This document shows positions 34,421-41,694 of a DNA stretch of 64,000 nt, in pieces. The translations under genes and the position numbers were made by a program. Within the stretch, counting starts at the first letter, position 1, and the number at the start of each line of letters is the position of its first letter. Origin of the DNA: Ruminococcus sp. (GTDB lineage Bacteria; Bacillota; Clostridia; Oscillospirales; Acutalibacteraceae); assembly GCA_017458845.1 (NCBI GenBank), contig JAFSZY010000057.1, positions 1 to 64,000 on the forward strand. Reading direction: 5' to 3'. The notes beneath the pieces are model-generated. The model was given only the letters and a program-made list of their open reading frames with translations. It made no database searches and was not told the origin of the DNA.

Positions 34421-35317
34421 TTAGGTCCAAGTTTTGATTTCCGCGCGCCACTGCTTTTGGAATTCGTTTTCTTTTATGAATGAATCCCATACAGGTTCAA
34501 TAAAGGCGGAAATGCCATCCATAACCTGTTCAAAAGTAATATCAACATCGTGAAGCGTGCGTAGGAAGTTGCGCCATCTGACTTGCATATTTTCATCGTT
34601 TACAAGCTCCGTAATAAGCTTAAAACTATCAGCGTTATAATCAGTGCCACGGTTTTGCAGCGTTTCCGATATAGCCGTCTGGAGCTTCAAACCGTCGAAA
34701 TCAAACATTTGTGAAAGATAATAAATATCATAAAAATCTTTCATTCTTCCTGTGAGTTCAAATCGTTGCAGAATAGCGTCCAGCTTTTCTGCAATTGTGC
34801 TCTCTAAAGAATATGTCATAATCTCGGGCGCCTCAAAATCATCAAGCTGTGTTTTAATTGTACGAGCCTTTGCTGATGGTACAATTACATCGCCGACACC
34901 AATATCAATACTGAACGGCACACGAACATTTTTGATATATCCTGTAATTTGTGTACTGACCCCGTGATACTTTCTGTTTGCCGCAATCGGTTCTGTAGGA
35001 AGCACTTTGAATGTTATAAAATCGTTGCCAGTCGGAACAGCGAGAATCTCAGCAATTATTTCATCCATACGCTCCATATCATTTGAGAGACCTCTCAACA
35101 AAAAATCAACGTCAACCGTCGCACGGCTCTCGAAGTTCGTCAATGTATAAATGAACAGACCGCCCTTGAGAATTAGATTGTCCTTGTATGGGGAAGCAGA
35201 AAGTTTACGCAAAAACTCTTCCTGAAGGAAAAGCTGCAGACACTGCTGATAGCTGATGCCGCTTTCCTTAGCTTTGTTTCTCAGCCTTGCCAGTACCGAA
35301 GCTGCTTTATCTGTCAT
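34421..35317 (-). CDS. abiEii: AbiEii-type nucleotidyltransferase toxin
   Basis: 298 residues of the AbiEii/AbiGii (MenT-like) family. The nucleotidyltransferase motif is visible as LILKGGLFIY followed by ATVDVDFLLRG, with the later conserved region STIAEKLDAI and RMKDFYDIYYL. Such toxins attach nucleotides to target RNA, in some cases tRNA 3' ends, and stop growth. The ATG at 35317 overlaps the antitoxin stop (TAATG) and is well spaced from AGGAG; a GTG nine bases upstream is too close to that site. It is the second gene of a type IV toxin-antitoxin operon. Confidence 0.9.
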   Translation of the reverse strand: MTDKAASVLARLRNKAKESGISYQQCLQLFLQEEFLRKLSASPYKDNLILKGGLFIYTLTNFESRATVDVDFLLRGLSNDMERMDEIIAEILAVPTGNDFITFKVLPTEPIAANRKYHGVSTQITGYIKNVRVPFSIDIGVGDVIVPSAKARTIKTQLDDFEAPEIMTYSLESTIAEKLDAILQRFELTGRMKDFYDIYYLSQMFDFDGLKLQTAISETLQNRGTDYNADSFKLITELVNDENMQVRWRNFLRTLHDVDITFEQVMDGISAFIEPVWDSFIKENEFQKQWRAEIKTWT

Positions 35318-35916
35318 TATAGCCACACTCCTATCAAATCTTTAACCAATTTTACGCAACGAAGCGAACCAGCATATTTCATTAGTCTTGAAATGTTTTT
35401 GCTTGTATCAACCACATAACTTTGAATTGCTTTGTTGAACAGTTCCTTATCCATTTTATTTCTATAACGCAGGCAATCGCATATGACACGCTCTTTGTCA
35501 TACATTCTGACCTTGTTACCGTCAATCTCCTGTTCACAGAGACCCAGCTCCAAAATATCGGGTGCAACAAAGTATGGTTTTATGAATGGGTAATCAATCT
35601 TAAAACGTGTACGGCCAGAATATTTATTGACTGCAATGTGCCATTCAGCAGGTGTGCGGTCAATGTAGCCATAATGACGTAAAGCGGTATCCATACACAA
35701 AATACCGTCAGGAAACATATGCGTAACAGTAAATGCCTCGCTTATATTATCATTGTCAACCAGCTGATAATAACCTGTACGAAGCTTTTCAATTACACCG
35801 TTTTGAAGAAGCGACATCAGTTCTTTGTAATAAATTTTTTCTTTAGTCAGTTGAGATGTTTTCATTATACCGCCGTAAGGTTGAAACACCTCTTTTATTT
35901 CACTAATATTTCGCAT
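35317..35916 (-). CDS. abiEi: AbiEi-type antitoxin and autorepressor
   Basis: 199 residues of the AbiEi family. An N-terminal winged helix (IKEVFQPYGGIMKTSQL, LLQNGVIEKLRTGYYQL) precedes the C-terminal antitoxin domain (CMDTALRHYGYI, MYDKERVICDCLRYRNKMD). Family members bind operator repeats in front of their own gene and neutralise AbiEii indirectly. The ATG at 35916 follows AAGAGGAT; a start nine codons upstream lacks a site. The promoter region carries two copies of GAGCAGATA that flank it, as expected for autoregulation. The pair sits at the right end of the island and may stabilise it. Confidence 0.88.
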   Translation of the reverse strand: MRNISEIKEVFQPYGGIMKTSQLTKEKIYYKELMSLLQNGVIEKLRTGYYQLVDNDNISEAFTVTHMFPDGILCMDTALRHYGYIDRTPAEWHIAVNKYSGRTRFKIDYPFIKPYFVAPDILELGLCEQEIDGNKVRMYDKERVICDCLRYRNKMDKELFNKAIQSYVVDTSKNISRLMKYAGSLRCVKLVKDLIGVWL

Positions 35917-35956
35917 AACAATCCTCTTATATAAAATTAACATTTAAAATTCTTTT

Positions 35957-36045
35957 GAGCAGATATTTTACTACAATATTATTATACCATTGTTTTCAAA
36001 AAATGCAATACTAATTTTACTGCTTTAAAGTATTTCGAGCAGATA
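35957..36045. promoter_or_regulatory. Repeated operator-like sites around the abiE promoter
   Basis: GAGCAGATA occurs at 35957-35965 and 36037-36045 in the same orientation, each flanked by T-rich sequence, one on each side of the abiE promoter. This fits binding by AbiEi, but characterised AbiEi operators are inverted repeats, so the match is only partial. Confidence 0.5.
35981..36008 (-). promoter_or_regulatory. Promoter of the abiE operon
   Basis: On the minus strand TTGCAT (36008-36003) and TATAAT (35986-35981) are spaced by 16 bp. Confidence 0.7.
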
Positions 36046-36297
36046 ATTTCAACATCTTTATAACTGGTACAATAAAACAAAAGCGTGAAATAGCTTTTGA
36101 TATAATCTAAACATATATTTTTTTGACCAAAACATAATATAAATATAAGTTAGATATATATAAATAGGTCAAAAAAATAGTAGAATTAGGGTATAAAACA
36201 AGTGAATATTATGGAAGAATAGGAAGATAAATAATAGCTGAAACTCCGCATATACACTATATTTCCATATGTTCTGAACATCCCGTATTCGGGAGAA

Positions 36298-36344
36298 GAA
36301 TGGGGTTCAAGAGGCCGCTGGTTCGACTCCAGTCACTCGGACCA
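36298..36344 (+). repeat. attR: 47-bp copy of the tRNA-Pro 3' end
   Basis: Identical over 47 bp to 9718-9764, without the 5' half of the tRNA. It marks the right end of the island and is followed by a terminator that would have served the tRNA before integration. Confidence 0.93.
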
Positions 36345-36346
36345 TT

Positions 36347-36378
36347 AGAGGCGATTTCCGAATCGCCTCTTATCTTTT
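36347..36378 (+). terminator. Ancestral terminator of tRNA-Pro
   Basis: The perfect 10-bp stem AGAGGCGATT/AATCGCCTCT with TCCG loop is followed by TATCTTTT. It begins three bases after the attR copy of the tRNA end. Confidence 0.85.
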
Positions 36379-36460
36379 GCCAAAATATCCGAAAACGGCT
36401 TAAATACTGGGGTTGCAAGCTGTTTGTCGAGGTAATGAGTGTATGTTTCGGATAAGTTAA
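36372..36460 (-). pseudogene. Possible C-terminal relic of an integrase
   Basis: Translation of the minus strand gives LSETYTHYLDKQLATP and then VFKPFSDILAK without a start or upstream domain. The TYTHYLD part resembles the region around the catalytic tyrosine of tyrosine recombinases. Its place right beside attR would suit the remains of an earlier element at the same tRNA. The match is short and unverified. Confidence 0.3.
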
Positions 36461-36717
36461 ATTAAGTAAAAATACTATCATTTTTACTTCAAATGCTGTC
36501 AACATTACTATCAAAAATCCAATTATTAATCAGGGCTTAAAGCCTGTTTTAAAAATCAATTTACTATCATTTTAAGAAAATCCGAAAAAACACATAAAAT
36601 ATCGCTCTGACCGTCATAGTTTTCTATGGCGGTTTTTAAAAGTCTAAAGCAGTTATTTCATACGCGAATATAAGTGTGGTTAATTACTCAAGAAATTATT
36701 TGTTTTTTTGACATTGC
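36461..36717. other. Intergenic stretch with one + strand terminator
   Basis: ACCGTCATAG pairs with CTATGGCGGT around TTTT at 36610-36633, followed by TTTTT. No gene is seen upstream of it on the + strand within this stretch, so it may belong to a lost gene of the older accessory region. The rest shows AT-rich sequence only. Confidence 0.6.
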
Positions 36718-36747
36718 TTGACATTCTCTTGGTTTTAGTTGTATATT
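36718..36747 (+). promoter_or_regulatory. Promoter of the Cap15-like/2H gene pair
   Basis: TTGACA at 36718-36723 and TATATT at 36742-36747 are spaced by 18 bp, about 30 bp before the first gene. Confidence 0.65.
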
Positions 36748-36776
36748 ATTATAAAAAATGTAATTAAGAGGTTATA

Positions 36777-37445
36777 ATGAAATCACATAATTATTGGAAG
36801 TTAAAACTTATTCTTACAGGATTTACAAAATATATTTTGTGGGCGTTAGGTCTATCGCTTTTATTACTCCTTCCTATTGTTCCGATTCAATTAAACACTA
36901 TATCAACAATTATCAGTATTTTTTCTGTTGTGCTTGCTTTTTTATGGAGTATGTTTGATAAACGCTGGTGGAAAATTAAGAGAATAAATAAGCATTTGCC
37001 AGATAAGTTTTCTACTCCTATTATTGAAGGGCGCTGGGAAGGTATACTTACACGAGGCAAGGATAAACGTCCTTTCGTATTAGAAATAACTCAAACATTT
37101 ACGAGCGTTTCTTGTCAAACTTTTTCTCCTACAAGCTTTTCAAATAGTATAAATGCAGAATTATTATTTGATGAAGAAACAAAATCTCATCAATTAGCTT
37201 ATTTATGGATCGGAAACACTTCAAACACAACAGATGGTTCGTCATCCACAAATAAGTTTTATGGGTATACATTATTAAATATAAATGCTGCTCAGAATAG
37301 ATTAAGAGGCAATTATTTTACCGACAGGCAACCAAACCAAACACGTGGAGCATTAGACCTATCTTTTGTACAAAAAGATAAAGTGAATTCTTTTGAAAAC
37401 AATGAACCAGAAAGTTCCTTTGAAGAAAAAGACAAAAATAACTAA
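36777..37445 (+). CDS. Cap15-like 2TM beta-barrel effector protein
   Basis: 222 residues. Two membrane helices (about 18-36 and 40-60) separated by a short turn are followed by a basic stretch (KRWWKIKRINKHLP) and a beta-rich domain from about residue 82. The pattern EGRWEGILT, then FVLEITQTFTSVSCQTFSPT, AELLFDE, HQLAYLWIG, YGYTLLNI and LRGNYFTDR is that of the SMODS-associated 2TM beta-strand-rich family (Cap15 of CBASS, OptE-like proteins). Known members bind a cyclic nucleotide in the barrel, and their activation or release damages the membrane. No cyclic-nucleotide synthase is encoded nearby. The gene has its own promoter and AGAGG site. The family call rests on pattern only. Confidence 0.7.
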   Translation: MKSHNYWKLKLILTGFTKYILWALGLSLLLLLPIVPIQLNTISTIISIFSVVLAFLWSMFDKRWWKIKRINKHLPDKFSTPIIEGRWEGILTRGKDKRPFVLEITQTFTSVSCQTFSPTSFSNSINAELLFDEETKSHQLAYLWIGNTSNTTDGSSSTNKFYGYTLLNINAAQNRLRGNYFTDRQPNQTRGALDLSFVQKDKVNSFENNEPESSFEEKDKNN

Positions 37446-37476
37446 AAAAATCATTTTATCTATCATATAATTTGAG

Positions 37477-38124
37477 GTGATTAATATTAAAGAAAAAATT
37501 GAAGGACTTAGGGAGTTGTCTGGTGAATTGATTGGACTGCTAAATGGTGAAAAAACAAAAATTAATGTTTTCTTTACTGTTACTGAACCACTTAATAGTT
37601 TTTGTCACAAAATAAATAATGAAGCAAATAAGTGTGTTTCTGGTTTTTGGAATTTTGGAAATAATTCAGTCTATTTTCCCCACATCTCATTATTTATGGG
37701 GTTTGTTGACTCTGAAGAACAGCTCTTAAATGTGTTTAAAACAGTTTCGGATTTTTCAAAAACCATTGCACCATTTAAAATTGATCCAATGGCATTGTAC
37801 TTTAAATCAGTATCTGAAAAATCATCTAAGTATTTGTTTTTAGATTTTCTACAGAATGATTACATGTATGAAATCAAGAATACATTAGATGAATTATTAC
37901 AAAAAGATGTATTTCCTATTGGCTGGGATATAAAATCTGAACGCACACATATATCACTTGGTTGTTTTAAACATTTAAACACAAAAATTAATAATCTAGT
38001 TGAATCTTATAGACAGTTCCCCTCATGTGAAATAAATCAAATAGGAATATCTTTTATGGGTAAACATGGTGTGTTGATAGGAACAATTAAAACATATAAT
38101 TTGGAAAAATCCAAAACTTTATAA
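37477..38124 (+). CDS. 2H phosphoesterase (2'-5' RNA ligase-like) protein
   Basis: 215 residues. Two H-x-S motifs, FPHISLFMG (H69, S71) and RTHISLG (H158, S160), about 89 residues apart define the 2H fold, whose members open 2',3'- or 3',5'-cyclic phosphates or cut 2'-5' linkages. The phage anti-CBASS enzyme Acb1 belongs to the same broad fold. The gene lies 31 bp after the Cap15-like gene in the same direction and shares its terminator. The GTG at 37477 lies within the AGGTGAT site; an ATT at 37486 is an alternative start. Degrading the signal sensed by the membrane protein is a plausible role but is an inference. Confidence 0.75.
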   Translation: MINIKEKIEGLRELSGELIGLLNGEKTKINVFFTVTEPLNSFCHKINNEANKCVSGFWNFGNNSVYFPHISLFMGFVDSEEQLLNVFKTVSDFSKTIAPFKIDPMALYFKSVSEKSSKYLFLDFLQNDYMYEIKNTLDELLQKDVFPIGWDIKSERTHISLGCFKHLNTKINNLVESYRQFPSCEINQIGISFMGKHGVLIGTIKTYNLEKSKTL

Positions 38125-38177
38125 AACTTGCAACAGGTTTTTTATATACTTTTGTAAATTGGGATCATATATAATAA

Positions 38178-38212
38178 ACTTCCCTATGGCAGCCAAGCCA
38201 TAGGGAGTATTC
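38178..38212. terminator. Terminator between the 2H gene and fic
   Basis: The perfect stem TCCCTATGGC/GCCATAGGGA with a 6-nt loop lies between two convergent genes. The tails are only moderately T-rich on each strand. Confidence 0.7.
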
Positions 38213-38817
38213 TATATTTCTTCAGTTTTAAATGTTGTATAGCCTTCGTAATAGTAGCTGTGGTCAATGCCTTTCATGTAAATCTCTCGGTCATCAATCT
38301 TATCTGTAAGAGCGTTTTGGAGAAGCACCTTAATTTCGATATCTTTTATAGGGCTTCGTTCCATAGCGAGAAGATAATCATCCTTATCCACCTTGCTCCA
38401 ATCCACAACCTTTTTGAGTTCGTGTTTCAAAATAAGGTCAAGCCAGATTCGTGTGGCTCTGCCGTTACCTTCTCTGAATGGGTGGGCAATGTTCATCTCA
38501 ACATATTTCTCAATTATCTCATCATAGGTAGATTGCGGCATTTTCTCAACGTTATCTAACGCAGCTTTCAAATACATAACCGGTGCAAATCTAAAATTGC
38601 TCTTAGCAAGATTTACGGTGCGTATTTTACCTGCAAAGTCGTAAATATCATCAAATAAATAGCGATGAATAAAACTCAGAGCTTTAAAAGAACCTGCTTT
38701 TAACTTGTCAAGCATACCGCTTTCAAATAATTCAGCAGCTTTTTTCTTGCTTATACGTTCTTCTTCACGAGCTAAATCTGCTGAGTTTTCAATATTAAGC
38801 TTATTCTTTAGTGCCAC
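38212..38817 (-). CDS. fic: Fic-family AMP-transferase, class III (C-terminal inhibitory motif)
   Basis: 201 residues. The full catalytic motif [12 protein letters not shown] (H112 to R123) is intact. Fic enzymes with this motif transfer AMP from ATP to a hydroxyl on a target protein. The C-terminus contains SYYYEG (S187, E191, G192), which fits the (S/T)-x3-E-(G/N) inhibitory helix of class III Fic proteins such as the Neisseria enzyme, so it should be self-inhibited and need no separate antitoxin. None is encoded beside it. It starts at GTG and has its own promoter. Characterised relatives modify DNA gyrase and topoisomerase IV; the target here is not known. Confidence 0.88.
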   Translation of the reverse strand: MALKNKLNIENSADLAREEERISKKKAAELFESGMLDKLKAGSFKALSFIHRYLFDDIYDFAGKIRTVNLAKSNFRFAPVMYLKAALDNVEKMPQSTYDEIIEKYVEMNIAHPFREGNGRATRIWLDLILKHELKKVVDWSKVDKDDYLLAMERSPIKDIEIKVLLQNALTDKIDDREIYMKGIDHSYYYEGYTTFKTEEI

Positions 38818-38841
38818 GTTATCACCGCCTTTAACAATATT

Positions 38842-38870
38842 ATTATACCATATTTAGTTGTAAATGACAA
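38842..38870 (-). promoter_or_regulatory. Promoter of fic
   Basis: On the minus strand TTGTCA (38870-38865) and TATAAT (38847-38842) are spaced by 17 bp. Confidence 0.82.
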
Positions 38871-38945
38871 TCTAATTCTTAAGGTTTTGTTATCTTTTCC
38901 AATTCTATTCTGATGGTTTCTTCAAGCAAATCCATATAAGTTAAA

Positions 38946-39190
38946 TTATTTTTTTAGCCATCCCTTGTCCATAAAACCAAACAAGATTGTTTTTAACATA
39001 TTGACCGGATTGTATCCCTTGCGTCCTACTGTGTAGGTTGTGCTTTTGAGATGCTTTTCTATTTCAATCTCCTCCATGATATGGTCAAATGTCATTACCG
39101 GATCAGAAATTTTTACTAAATCTGAAATAAATACTGGAAATCTTCCTTGTTTTGGACTATAATATGTTGTGGCGTTATTGTTTTTCACAA
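38946..39190 (-). pseudogene. Truncated IS1182-type transposase (N-terminal fragment)
   Basis: About 80 residues match the beginning of IS1182-family transposases: YYSPKQGRFPVFISDLVKIS, DPVMTFDHIMEEIE, GRKGYNPVNMLKTILFGFMD. The reading frame then ends in KGWLKK, so the catalytic domain is lost. It marks the right edge of the accessory stretch that begins at attR. No complete terminal repeats were identified. Confidence 0.82.
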
Positions 39191-39204
39191 ATTCATTATA
39201 CCAC

Positions 39205-39277
39205 AAAAGGCACACAACCGTCATTACTTTCGGTTATGTGCCTTCTTGTTTTACAGGACTGTTTTTTTCACAGCCCC
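39205..39277 (-). terminator. Terminator region of the nifS-nifU operon
   Basis: Two hairpins follow the nifU stop on the minus strand: a weak one at about 39255-39277, and a 14-bp stem (AAGGCACATAACCG with CGGTTGTGTGCCTT) at about 39207-39244 followed by TTGTGG. The second is the better terminator, although its T tail is short. Confidence 0.6.
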
Positions 39278-39289
39278 TTTTTCTTATTC

Positions 39290-39727
39290 CTATTCTTCAT
39301 GTTCGTGGTCGTGAGAGCTCCCGATTTTACCCATAATCGGCTCAGGGTCAATTCCCTGACGCTTATAGTAATCAGCCACAGCAGAGCGGATAGCTTCCTC
39401 GGCGAGTACCGAGCAGTGCACCTTTACGGGCGGAAGTCCATCCAGAGCTTCCATAACCGCTTTGTTTGTGAGCTGCAGGGCTTCGTCAATAGTCTTGCCC
39501 TTAATCAGCTCCGTTGCCATTGAGCTTGTGGCGATAGCCGCGCCGCAGCCGAAGGTCTTGAACTTAACGTCGGTAATTACTCCGTCGTTAACCTCAATAT
39601 ACATTTTCATAATATCGCCGCACTTTGAGTTGCCTACCTCGCCGATTCCGTCCGCGTTTTCAATTTCGCCGACGTTTCTCGGGTTGGCAAAGTGGTCCAT
39701 TACCTTTTCAGAATATGTGAATGCCAT
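39290..39727 (-). CDS. nifU: Iron-sulfur cluster scaffold protein NifU/IscU
   Basis: 145 residues of the IscU-type scaffold. The three cluster-ligand cysteines lie in GNSKCGDIMKMY, TFGCGAAIATSS and VHCSVLAEEAI. The start MAFTYSEKVMDHFANPRNVG is typical of clostridial NifU, and a His/Glu-rich tail ends the protein. It assembles [2Fe-2S]/[4Fe-4S] clusters from sulfur supplied by the cysteine desulfurase encoded 11 bp upstream. This two-gene set is the main Fe-S system in many anaerobic Firmicutes, and it would serve the cluster-rich Stn enzyme among others. Confidence 0.94.
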   Translation of the reverse strand: MAFTYSEKVMDHFANPRNVGEIENADGIGEVGNSKCGDIMKMYIEVNDGVITDVKFKTFGCGAAIATSSMATELIKGKTIDEALQLTNKAVMEALDGLPPVKVHCSVLAEEAIRSAVADYYKRQGIDPEPIMGKIGSSHDHEHEE

Positions 39728-39738
39728 GTCTTTCTCCT

Positions 39739-40941
39739 TTAGTTTACAAATTTCGCTCCGCTTTTTTCGCCTTTCTTGATGTTTTCCCAGAGAGGTGACA
39801 TATCTCTCAGGGTCTTAACAATTTTGGGGACAGTTTCTAAGATATAGTCGATATCTTCTTCGGTTGTGCTGTCGTCAAACGTCATTCTGGTACTGCCGTG
39901 AGCAATCTCGTGGGGGAGACCGATGGCCAGAAGTACGTGACTCGGGTCAAGACTTCCCGATGTGCAAGCCGAACCCGACGATGCGGAAATTCCCGCGAAC
40001 TCCAGCCTGAGCAGGAGGCTTTCGCCCTCAATGCCCTCAAAGCACATATTTACATTGTTGGGCAGTCTGTTGACTCTGTCGCCGTTAACTCTGCTTCTCT
40101 CAATTTTGAGCAGCCCATCAATGAGCTTGTCCCTGAGCTTGGAGAGCTTTTTGTTGCGCTCATCCATAGTGTCTACGGCAATCTGAAGCGCAGCGTCCAG
40201 ACCGATTATGCCCGCGATATTCTCAGTGCCCGCGCGTTTGCCGCGTTCCTGAGCGCCGCCCTCAATCAGGTTGTCAATCAGTATACCCTTGCGTATGTAC
40301 AGTAGTCCGCAGCCCTTTGGACCGTGAATCTTATGAGCTGTCATAGACATCAAATCAATGTTTTGTTCTGCGACGTTAATCTTGCAGTAGCCCGCCGCCT
40401 GAACAGCGTCGGTGTGGAACAACACCTTGTGTTCCTTGCATATTTTGCCGATTTCGGCGATAGGCTGTATTGTGCCGATTTCGTTGTTGGCGTACATAAT
40501 CGAGACGATAGCCGTGTCCTCGCGGATAGCTTTTTCAACATCCTCGGGACGCACTATGCCTTTCTCGTATACATCGAGATACGTTACCTCAAAGCCTTCC
40601 TTTTCCAGAGCTTTGCAGGTGTGCAGAATCGCGTGGTGCTCAAATTTAGATGTAATTATGTGGTTTTTACCTCTGGCTTTAAGTCGGTGGCAAATGCCTT
40701 TGAGAGCCCAATTGTCGGACTCCGAGCCGCCCGAGGTAAAGTATATTTCGCTCGGATGCTTTGCGCCAAGGTTCTTCGCGATATTAGCCCTGGCGTCCTC
40801 TACGGCTTTCTTGGCTTCCTGACCTATGCCGTACAGGCTTGAGGGGTTGCCGTAAACTTCTGTCAGATACGGCATCATTTTTTCAAGGGCAACGGGGGAG
40901 AGCTTTGTCGTTGCCGCGTTATCTGCGTAAATATTTCTCAT
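39739..40941 (-). CDS. nifS: Cysteine desulfurase NifS/IscS
   Basis: 400 residues, class V PLP enzyme. Visible are the N-terminal [18 protein letters not shown], the PLP-binding lysine in [11 protein letters not shown], and the active-site cysteine in the loop [17 protein letters not shown]. It converts cysteine to alanine and a protein persulfide, passed to the scaffold encoded 11 bp downstream. The start follows AAAGGAG. No IscR-like regulator is encoded beside it. Confidence 0.95.
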   Translation of the reverse strand: MRNIYADNAATTKLSPVALEKMMPYLTEVYGNPSSLYGIGQEAKKAVEDARANIAKNLGAKHPSEIYFTSGGSESDNWALKGICHRLKARGKNHIITSKFEHHAILHTCKALEKEGFEVTYLDVYEKGIVRPEDVEKAIREDTAIVSIMYANNEIGTIQPIAEIGKICKEHKVLFHTDAVQAAGYCKINVAEQNIDLMSMTAHKIHGPKGCGLLYIRKGILIDNLIEGGAQERGKRAGTENIAGIIGLDAALQIAVDTMDERNKKLSKLRDKLIDGLLKIERSRVNGDRVNRLPNNVNMCFEGIEGESLLLRLEFAGISASSGSACTSGSLDPSHVLLAIGLPHEIAHGSTRMTFDDSTTEEDIDYILETVPKIVKTLRDMSPLWENIKKGEKSGAKFVN

Positions 40942-40973
40942 TTTATCTCCTTTATGATGACATTATTAAGTAA

Positions 40974-41423
40974 TTATTTTGTGTATTTTTCCGCCTGAGC
41001 GACAGCAAGACGGTCGCACCTTTCGTTCTCGGGATGTCCCGCGTGACCTTTAACCCAGTGAACGTCAACCTTGTGAGTGTCGCAAAGCTTGAGAAGAACT
41101 TCCCAGAGTTCTGGGTTCAGTGCTTTTTCCTTCTTGTTTCTCATCCAGTTGTTGGCTTTCCATTTTTTAGCCCAGCCCTGTGTCAAAGCGTTGGCTATAT
41201 ACTGGCTGTCGGTGTAGAGCGCGACCTCGCACGGTTCTTTCAGAAGTTTGAGCGCTTCAATAACAGCGGTGAGCTCCATACGGTTGTTGGTTGTGTCAGT
41301 TTCTCCGCCCGATATTTCCTTCTCGACGCCTTTATATCGCAGGATAGCTCCCCAGCCGCCGGGACCGGGGTTCCCCTTACACGCGCCGTCGGTAAATATT
41401 TCAACTTTCTTCAAGTTCATCAC
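40974..41423 (-). CDS. rnhA: Ribonuclease HI
   Basis: 149 residues. The catalytic carboxylates are visible in [36 protein letters not shown] and ENERCDRLA. It cuts the RNA of RNA-DNA hybrids. It lies 32 bp upstream of nifS in the same direction and may be co-transcribed with it. The start is uncertain: GTG-ATG-AAC-TTG lies in frame after ATAGGTGATG, and the TTG may be the true start, which would remove three residues. Confidence 0.93.
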   Translation of the reverse strand: MMNLKKVEIFTDGACKGNPGPGGWGAILRYKGVEKEISGGETDTTNNRMELTAVIEALKLLKEPCEVALYTDSQYIANALTQGWAKKWKANNWMRNKKEKALNPELWEVLLKLCDTHKVDVHWVKGHAGHPENERCDRLAVAQAEKYTK

Positions 41424-41586
41424 CTATAAATTATTTTATACAATACCTATTATAATACTATGTTTAATTAATTGCAACTACTTTATAATCATTTTTCTTT
41501 ATTTGTGCATTTTAATATCTTAAAACCGCATATTTTTCGCGTAAACAGTCCATATTTCAGGGTAGTAGATATTAATGAGAAAAGGC

Positions 41587-41616
41587 TTGACATACATAGT
41601 GTAAATGAGGTAAAAT
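41587..41616 (+). promoter_or_regulatory. Promoter of the RNase J operon
   Basis: TTGACA at 41587-41592 and TAAAAT at 41611-41616 are spaced by 18 bp. Confidence 0.7.
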
Positions 41617-41694
41617 AATATGAATATTTATAATCAGATAATAGGCAAATAGCGCAATTTGCCATAGATAAAGAATAAAACAGGAGGTAAAATT

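Larger units (their letters stand above)
9765..36344. mobile_element. Integrative genomic island in tRNA-Pro, about 26.6 kb
   Basis: Bounded by the 47-bp direct repeat, with the intact tRNA on the left and the bare repeat on the right. It carries an integrase and excisionase close to attL, two more tyrosine-recombinase-like genes, regulators, a giant surface-protein operon, an FRG-domain gene and an AbiE toxin-antitoxin pair next to attR. Much of it is visibly more AT-rich than the flanking core genes. No relaxase, type IV secretion, phage structural or replication gene is visible, so it is either mobilised by other elements or moves by an unrecognised route. The terminator directly after attR probably served the tRNA before integration. 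Confidence 0.9.

Noticed and set aside
9765-36344. Prophage
   Set aside because: No capsid, tail, terminase, portal, lysis or replication genes are visible.
36257-36514. 85-codon minus-strand frame across attR
   Set aside because: It runs through the tRNA-derived repeat and a terminator, has no ribosome site, and the only meaningful protein similarity is in another frame.
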